A stretch of DNA of 8,144 nucleotides from assembly GCA_025061935.1 (NCBI GenBank), contig JANWZY010000128.1, positions 1 through 8,144 of the forward strand. The letters run 5' to 3'. The DNA is from Verrucomicrobiia bacterium. Its GTDB lineage: Bacteria; Verrucomicrobiota; Verrucomicrobiia; Limisphaerales; DTLC01. Each line of letters opens with the position of its first letter. Position 1 is the first letter of the stretch. Shown piece after piece: positions 4,887-8,144 of this stretch. The notes beneath the pieces were generated by a model. That model was not told the DNA's origin. It did no database searches and worked only from the letters and a program-made list of their open reading frames with translations. A program made the translations under genes and the position numbers.

Positions 4887-6281
4887 ATGAAACCGACGTG
4901 TCCAGCAAAACAAGGTCAAGCCGGCAGTGTGCTAATGGTGAGTTTGTGCACGGCGCTGGTGCTGGGCATCCTGCTGGCAGGGTACATGGTTTACACGCAA
5001 ACACAGAACATTTCTGTAATGAAATCGCAGAGCTGGAACGCTGCGATTGTAGTGGCTGAGGCAGGAGTGGAAGAGGCGTTGTCGCATTTGAACCGGAACG
5101 CGCCTTATTTCGACCCTGTCGATGGGACGAATAATTTGGCCTGCAATGGTTGGACAAACCTCGGTGGTAACCGTTACGGCTGCCCGCGCAGATTTTTAGG
5201 ACAAAACTACTATGACGTGACAATAACCCTTGTGGGCCTGACGCCGATAATCGAGTCAGTTGGTTACGTGTACGAAGCGGGGCTGTACGGCTCTGCGCCG
5301 CGAATCATGTTTGCCTCGGCAGGAGTCCAAGTTCCGGCCGGTTACCAAGCGCGGCGGATCCGTACATTTACCAAAATTGACTCTCTGTTTGCGGTAGCCA
5401 TGGCTGCGCGCTCGAGGATTGATTTGAACGGGTTCAACGTGAACACTGACAGCTTCGATTCGGCCGACCCGAACTTTAGCGACAATGGCCGTTACCCGAC
5501 GAATAACGTGAACAAAACTAGGGACAATGGTGACGTGGCGACCAACGGCGAGATAATCAACACGCTCGACGTCGGAAACGCCAAGGTCAAGGGAAAGGTA
5601 AAGACGGGTCCGGGTGGCACGATCAGGATCGGCCCTCAAGGGTCGGTGGGAAGCCGCGCATGGGTCGAAGGTGGGAACCGTGGCATCCAGCCCGGGTGGT
5701 CAGCGAACGATATGAACGTGGTATTCCCGCCTGTGGGACTGCCCAATACCACGTGGCTTCCGAAGTCGAGAGACAACAAAAAGATTGACGGTACCCAATA
5801 CGACTACGTGTTTACGCAAAGCGGCGACTACGAAATTGGTTCCGGCGCCAACATACTTGTCACGAACGGCGCTCACGTACGGCTGCGCATTACGGGGGAT
5901 TTCAAAATGGCCGGGAATGACGACATAATCCGTATCATGCCGGGGGCCAGTCTCAAGATCTATATGCAGGGCAGCAGCTTCCAGATTAGTGGCCGGGGCG
6001 TTGTAAACGAAACCGGTAACGCAGCCAGCTTTTACTACTTCGGCCTGCCGAGCAATACCGAGATCAAATTCAGCGGCAATGCGTCATTTACAGGGGCTAT
6101 TTACGCGCCGAATGCAGATTTCACGCTCGGTGGCGGTGGGAATAACACGTATGACTTTGTTGGTGCGAGCGTGACCAAGACGGTCAAAATGAACGGGCAC
6201 TTCAACTTCCATTACGACGAGAATCTTGCCCGGATCGGCTCGTACCGCGGTTTCATCCCTACGCTCTGGACAGAGAACTAA
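4887..6281 (+). CDS. PilX-like minor pseudopilin with large C-terminal beta-rich domain
   Basis: This 464-residue protein begins MKPTCPAKQGQAG followed by a hydrophobic helix, SVLMVSLCTALVLGILLAGY (14-33). The order matches PilX/GspK-type pseudopilins, which lack the +5 Glu, as here. AEAGVEEALSHLN (57-69) is the conserved segment after the helix (PilX N-terminal domain). From about residue 165 there is a long Gly/Asn-rich region with repeating short beta-strand patterns (VKGKVKTGPGGTIRIGPQG; ILVTNGAHVRLRITGDF; NASFTGAIYAPNADFTLGGG). It ends with GHFNFHYDENL. This resembles the C-terminal beta-helix-like domain I recall as DUF7305 in PilX-related proteins. A surface-exposed filament-tip or adhesion role is inferred. 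It is the last gene of the three-gene unit, with a strong terminator 37 bp after its stop. An in-frame GTG at 4875 was rejected in favour of ATG 4887 because of the ribosome binding site. Confidence 0.85.
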   Translation: MKPTCPAKQGQAGSVLMVSLCTALVLGILLAGYMVYTQTQNISVMKSQSWNAAIVVAEAGVEEALSHLNRNAPYFDPVDGTNNLACNGWTNLGGNRYGCPRRFLGQNYYDVTITLVGLTPIIESVGYVYEAGLYGSAPRIMFASAGVQVPAGYQARRIRTFTKIDSLFAVAMAARSRIDLNGFNVNTDSFDSADPNFSDNGRYPTNNVNKTRDNGDVATNGEIINTLDVGNAKVKGKVKTGPGGTIRIGPQGSVGSRAWVEGGNRGIQPGWSANDMNVVFPPVGLPNTTWLPKSRDNKKIDGTQYDYVFTQSGDYEIGSGANILVTNGAHVRLRITGDFKMAGNDDIIRIMPGASLKIYMQGSSFQISGRGVVNETGNAASFYYFGLPSNTEIKFSGNASFTGAIYAPNADFTLGGGGNNTYDFVGASVTKTVKMNGHFNFHYDENLARIGSYRGFIPTLWTEN

Positions 6282-6317
6282 TTGTCTCGAACAACCAGCC
6301 ACACATAGATAAATCCG

Positions 6318-6359
6318 CGCGGGGCGCAGTGCCACGCTATCACTGCGCCCCGCGTTTTT
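6318..6359 (+). terminator. Strong intrinsic terminator of the pseudopilin operon
   Basis: Arms CGCGGGGCGCAGTG (6318-6331) and CACTGCGCCCCGCG (6341-6354) pair perfectly over 14 bp around a 9-nt loop, followed by TTTTT (6355-6359). This is a textbook Rho-independent terminator for the upstream plus-strand unit, 37 bp after the PilX-like stop. It also separates the lipid kinase gene as its own transcription unit. There is no A-tract upstream, so action on the minus strand would be weaker. Confidence 0.95.
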
Positions 6360-6604
6360 CGTGCGCCGCGCTGAAGTTGAGCATACGTCACCCAGCCCGT
6401 TGCGGCTGCATCAAAGCCTGTTGTTCAGCTCCCAGGAGTGCTTCCAAAGCGCGGCGTGGGCCACGCACCGGCTCGCGGGTGCGGCCAGTCGTAAAAAATC
6501 GGGGCGCCTTTCTACGCTCTCGAATTCGAATTGGCCGTGGCACCGGTTTTACCGGCGCTTTTTCTGCTCGACTACACCAGACGGGTCTCAGACAAACTCT
6601 TCCC
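6360..6604. other. Gap between terminator and lipid kinase start
   Basis: Frames across these 245 bp read as Arg/Cys/Pro-rich nonsense and match no family. It should contain the lipid kinase promoter, but no convincing -35/-10 pair was found. It holds the palindrome TCGAATTCGA (6520-6529) and the terminator-like hairpin described separately at 6540-6563. Confidence 0.5.
6540..6563 (+). terminator. Weak terminator-like or attenuator hairpin before the lipid kinase
   Basis: GC(A)CCGGT (6540-6547) and ACCGG(C)GC (6551-6558) form a 2+5 bp stem with one mismatch and a TTT loop, followed by TTTTT (6559-6563). It lies about 40 nt before the likely start codon of the lipid kinase, so it could attenuate transcription if the promoter is upstream. 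The stem is short and the function is uncertain. Confidence 0.3.
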
Positions 6605-7498
6605 GTGCCGATTTGCGTGATATTTAATCCTGCGGCCAGAGGCACCAAGGCGGAGCGGTTAAAAAAGTTTGTCCAGTCAATGGACCCCGGGGTCGTGCTC
6701 CGGTCCACCTCGGGCCCAAATGCTGCCGTTGCGCTTGCCGCCGCGGCTGTACGAGAAGGCTTCGACACTGTGGTCGCCGCCGGCGGCGACGGCACGCTTA
6801 ATGAGGTATTAAATGGCCTTGGGAGCGTGCCTGGCGGGCTGGCGCAAACGCGGCTTGGCGTGCTACCGCTGGGCACCATGAACGTGTTTGCGCGCGACAT
6901 TGGACTTCCACTGGCACTTGAGCCGGCCTGGCATGTTATTCGCGCCGGAAAGGAAAAGCGTATTGACATCGGCTCGGTGGAATTCGGCGCGGACGAAGTG
7001 CGCGCGAAAAGGTATTTCATTCAAATGGCCGGTGCAGGACTGGACGCGCGCGCTATAGAGCTGGTGGACTTCGCGGCCAAGAAGGCGGTCGGGCCGGTAG
7101 CGTATGTCTTGGCCGGACTCAAAGCTTTGCGTCATCGTCAGCCAAAAATTGGTGTGAATATAGACGGCACCGAACAAGTCGAGGGCGAGTTTATACTGTT
7201 CGGGAACGGCAGGCTTTACGGCGGGCCGTTCCGCGTGTTCCCAGGCGCCATACATACGGACGGTTTGCTGGACGTGTGCGTGTTTCCCAAAATGAACTAT
7301 GCCGTGTTGACTTCGCGCGGGCTGAGAATGCTTTTGACCAAAGAGCTTTCGTCGAACAAGCTGCTGCGGTTCAAGGCGCGGCGCGTCGTGCTCGAAGCAG
7401 GCACGCATGTACCTGTCGAAGTTGACGGTGAATTCGCCGGTCAACTACCGGCGACTGTGAGAGTCGAGCCTCAGGCACTGCGCGTTATTGTGCCCTAA
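6605..7498 (+). CDS. YegS/DgkB-family lipid kinase (diacylglycerol kinase catalytic domain)
   Basis: Proteins of this family use ATP to phosphorylate diacylglycerol or related lipids, linking phospholipid turnover at the inner face of the membrane. Motifs run in family order: IFNPAARG (6-13) nucleotide-binding strand and loop, AAGGDGTLNEVLNGL (58-72) with the GGDGT signature, LPLGTMNVFARD (87-98; family usually LGTxNxFA), a central beta-sandwich, YGGPFRVFPGAIHTDGLLDV near residue 220, and VEVDGEFAG (271-279). The product of 297 residues from GTG 6605 is normal for the family. Homology begins at VPICVIFNP, right at this codon, so the long open frame running back to 6329 through the upstream terminator is rejected. 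GTG 6479 is a possible longer start. No Shine-Dalgarno precedes GTG 6605. Substrate cannot be told from the sequence: sphingoid-base or glycerolipid kinases share the domain. Confidence 0.93.
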   Translation: MPICVIFNPAARGTKAERLKKFVQSMDPGVVLRSTSGPNAAVALAAAAVREGFDTVVAAGGDGTLNEVLNGLGSVPGGLAQTRLGVLPLGTMNVFARDIGLPLALEPAWHVIRAGKEKRIDIGSVEFGADEVRAKRYFIQMAGAGLDARAIELVDFAAKKAVGPVAYVLAGLKALRHRQPKIGVNIDGTEQVEGEFILFGNGRLYGGPFRVFPGAIHTDGLLDVCVFPKMNYAVLTSRGLRMLLTKELSSNKLLRFKARRVVLEAGTHVPVEVDGEFAGQLPATVRVEPQALRVIVP

Positions 7499-7947
7499 GA
7501 CAAAGCCCCAAACCGTTGTTCCGCCGCTTTCAATAGCTCCTAGCCGCCGAGCTTTAGAGCATGCGCCTTAAAAACCGCGCTTGGACGCCCGATTTTCCGC
7601 TACTTTGCAACGGGTTTTCTGGCGCCCATACAAAACAGGCACCAGTAGCGGCCCTCAGGCGCCAAGCGCCCTCGTACGTAATCCCGGACCGGGTCATCTT
7701 TCCCGCTCCGTTCATCACGGCCACGTTTGCGAGCAAACGCATTCGTCAGTTCGCACCAGCAACACCGTTTCCATCCTCTCCCCGCTCTGTCTCCTTTTGT
7801 GCCGAGCCCTTTCAAGAGCCCCTGCGGAGAGTCGTGGGACACCCTCAGAGCGGGAGGTGTGGAAACAAAGATTGCAGGAGCTCTGACCTCACTCTGTTTG
7901 TTTTGTGTCTCATCGCCGCAATAAAAGGATAAAACACCGTATGGCCC
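7499..7947. other. 449-bp convergent spacer without a convincing gene
   Basis: Several frames are open on both strands (up to 123 codons) but lack ribosome binding sites, overlap each other and have no recognisable motifs. Visible structure: a weak hairpin AGCTC/GAGCT (7535-7553) that might end the lipid kinase transcript; GGCGC-CAA-GCGCC (7658-7670); the 16-bp dyad at 7724-7739; a direct repeat GAGCCC at 7804-7809 and 7816-7821; and a bulged hairpin at 7839-7860. No clear terminator was found for either convergent gene. Confidence 0.55.
7724..7739. repeat. CGTTTGC-GA-GCAAACG inverted repeat
   Basis: Seven-base perfect arms around GA give a 16-bp dyad in the convergent spacer. As RNA it would be a 6-bp stem with a CGAG tetraloop. 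No T tract follows on either strand. It may be a protein site or part of a structured RNA. Confidence 0.4.
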
Positions 7948-8144
7948 CTATTCCTTTACCGCCCGGTAGAACCGCCGCGGCGCACTCAAAACAGAAGCGT
8001 CAACCACACGCACCGACCCAAGAACGTTCGTCAAAGTGCGCAAACTCCTCCACCAAACCAAATCTTCTGACCACTCAACCCTGTAGTTACCGCGCACGCT
8101 GACAGTCAAAGTCGCCTCGAACCCATTTGTGCTCAATGTGGCCG
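7948..8144 (-). CDS. C-terminal end of a probable secreted verrucomicrobial protein (5' end outside window)
   Basis: On the minus strand the frame is open from the window edge to TAG (complement of 7948-7950), giving 64 complete residues. The sequence VSVRGNYRVEWSEDLVWWRS, then a Leu-Thr-Asn segment, and the end APRRFYRAVKE match a C-terminal module I know from many large exported proteins of Verrucomicrobiota (typically Tyr-Arg-[IV]-Glu-[WY]-Ser-x-[DN]-Leu-x-x-Trp ... Pro-x-[RQ]-Phe-Tyr-Arg). It is a small beta-sandwich-like repeat that follows Ig-like, LamG or hydrolase domains. The main domain lies outside the window, so the protein's activity cannot be told. This tail is the best taxonomic clue in the window. 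Confidence 0.82.
   Translation of the reverse strand, partial: ATLSTNGFEATLTVSVRGNYRVEWSEDLVWWRSLRTLTNVLGSVRVVDASVLSAPRRFYRAVKE

Noticed and set aside
5750..5757. CCACGTGG core in the PilX-like gene as a second parS site
   Set aside because: Only the 8-bp core matches; the flanks do not fit TGTT...AACA, so it is about 9 of 16 positions and likely chance.
6329..6604. Longer lipid kinase N-terminus starting at GTG 6329
   Set aside because: It would translate the intrinsic terminator and a Cys/Arg/Pro-rich stretch with no family similarity. The domain begins at VPICVIFNP (6605).
6388..7020. 210-codon minus-strand open frame
   Set aside because: It is antisense to the lipid kinase, rich in Ser/Pro/Arg as expected for a mirror frame of GC-rich coding DNA, and has no motifs.
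6863..7444. 193-codon minus-strand open frame
   Set aside because: It mirrors the well-supported lipid kinase gene and has no recognisable domain.
7561..7932. 123-codon plus-strand frame in the convergent spacer
   Set aside because: No Shine-Dalgarno, no motif, and competing frames of similar length overlap it on both strands.
1..8144. CRISPR arrays, tRNA or rRNA genes, insertion sequences
   Set aside because: No regularly spaced direct repeats, cloverleaf patterns, rRNA-like segments, transposase motifs or terminal inverted repeats were seen by eye on either strand.

Overview
The window looks like a chromosomal segment of a Verrucomicrobiota bacterium, probably of the Pedosphaera/Limisphaera type (inference). 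Three things suggest this. A minus-strand protein fragment at the right end closes with the Tyr-Arg-Val-Glu-Trp-Ser ... Pro-Arg-Arg-Phe-Tyr-Arg-Ala-Val signature that ends many secreted verrucomicrobial proteins. There is a cassette of divergent prepilin-like proteins. The glycogen branching enzyme is of the GH57 rather than the GH13 type. Spacing between transcription units is generous, and base composition looks mid-50s % GC in genes and AT-richer in the 766-bp gap. No mobile element, CRISPR array, tRNA or rRNA was seen.

Layout, left to right. Positions 1-831 (+) hold the C-terminal 276 residues of a GH57 1,4-alpha-glucan branching enzyme whose start lies outside the window. A possible translationally coupled 51-residue ORF follows (844-999). 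A candidate promoter overlapped by a perfect dyad (1014-1045) precedes mnmG (1099-2976), the FAD subunit of the tRNA wobble-uridine modification enzyme. A 766-bp gap without a convincing gene (2977-3742) carries several palindromes. Three tightly spaced plus-strand genes follow (3743-4240, 4260-4868, 4887-6281), encoding PilV-like, PilW-like and PilX-like minor pseudopilins, and the unit ends at a very strong intrinsic terminator (6318-6359). A YegS/DgkB-family lipid kinase gene is at 6605-7498. A 449-bp gene-free convergent spacer separates it from the C-terminal end of a probable secreted protein on the minus strand (7948-8144).

The most notable signal is a perfect 16-bp palindrome, TGTTCCACGTGGAACA, at 1802-1817 inside mnmG. 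It matches the chromosomal parS (ParB/Spo0J-binding) consensus. It lies in a stretch of MnmG about 24 residues longer than the same loop of E. coli MnmG as I recall it, so the coding sequence may have been expanded to carry a chromosome-segregation site. In many bacteria mnmG neighbours rsmG-parA-parB near the origin. Those genes are not seen beside it here, yet the site would still mark an origin-proximal ParB-loading locus.

The genes do not form one pathway. The three pseudopilins probably act together as a minor-pilin complex at the tip or priming end of a type IV pilus or type II secretion-like filament. The branching enzyme, MnmG and the lipid kinase are independent housekeeping functions.
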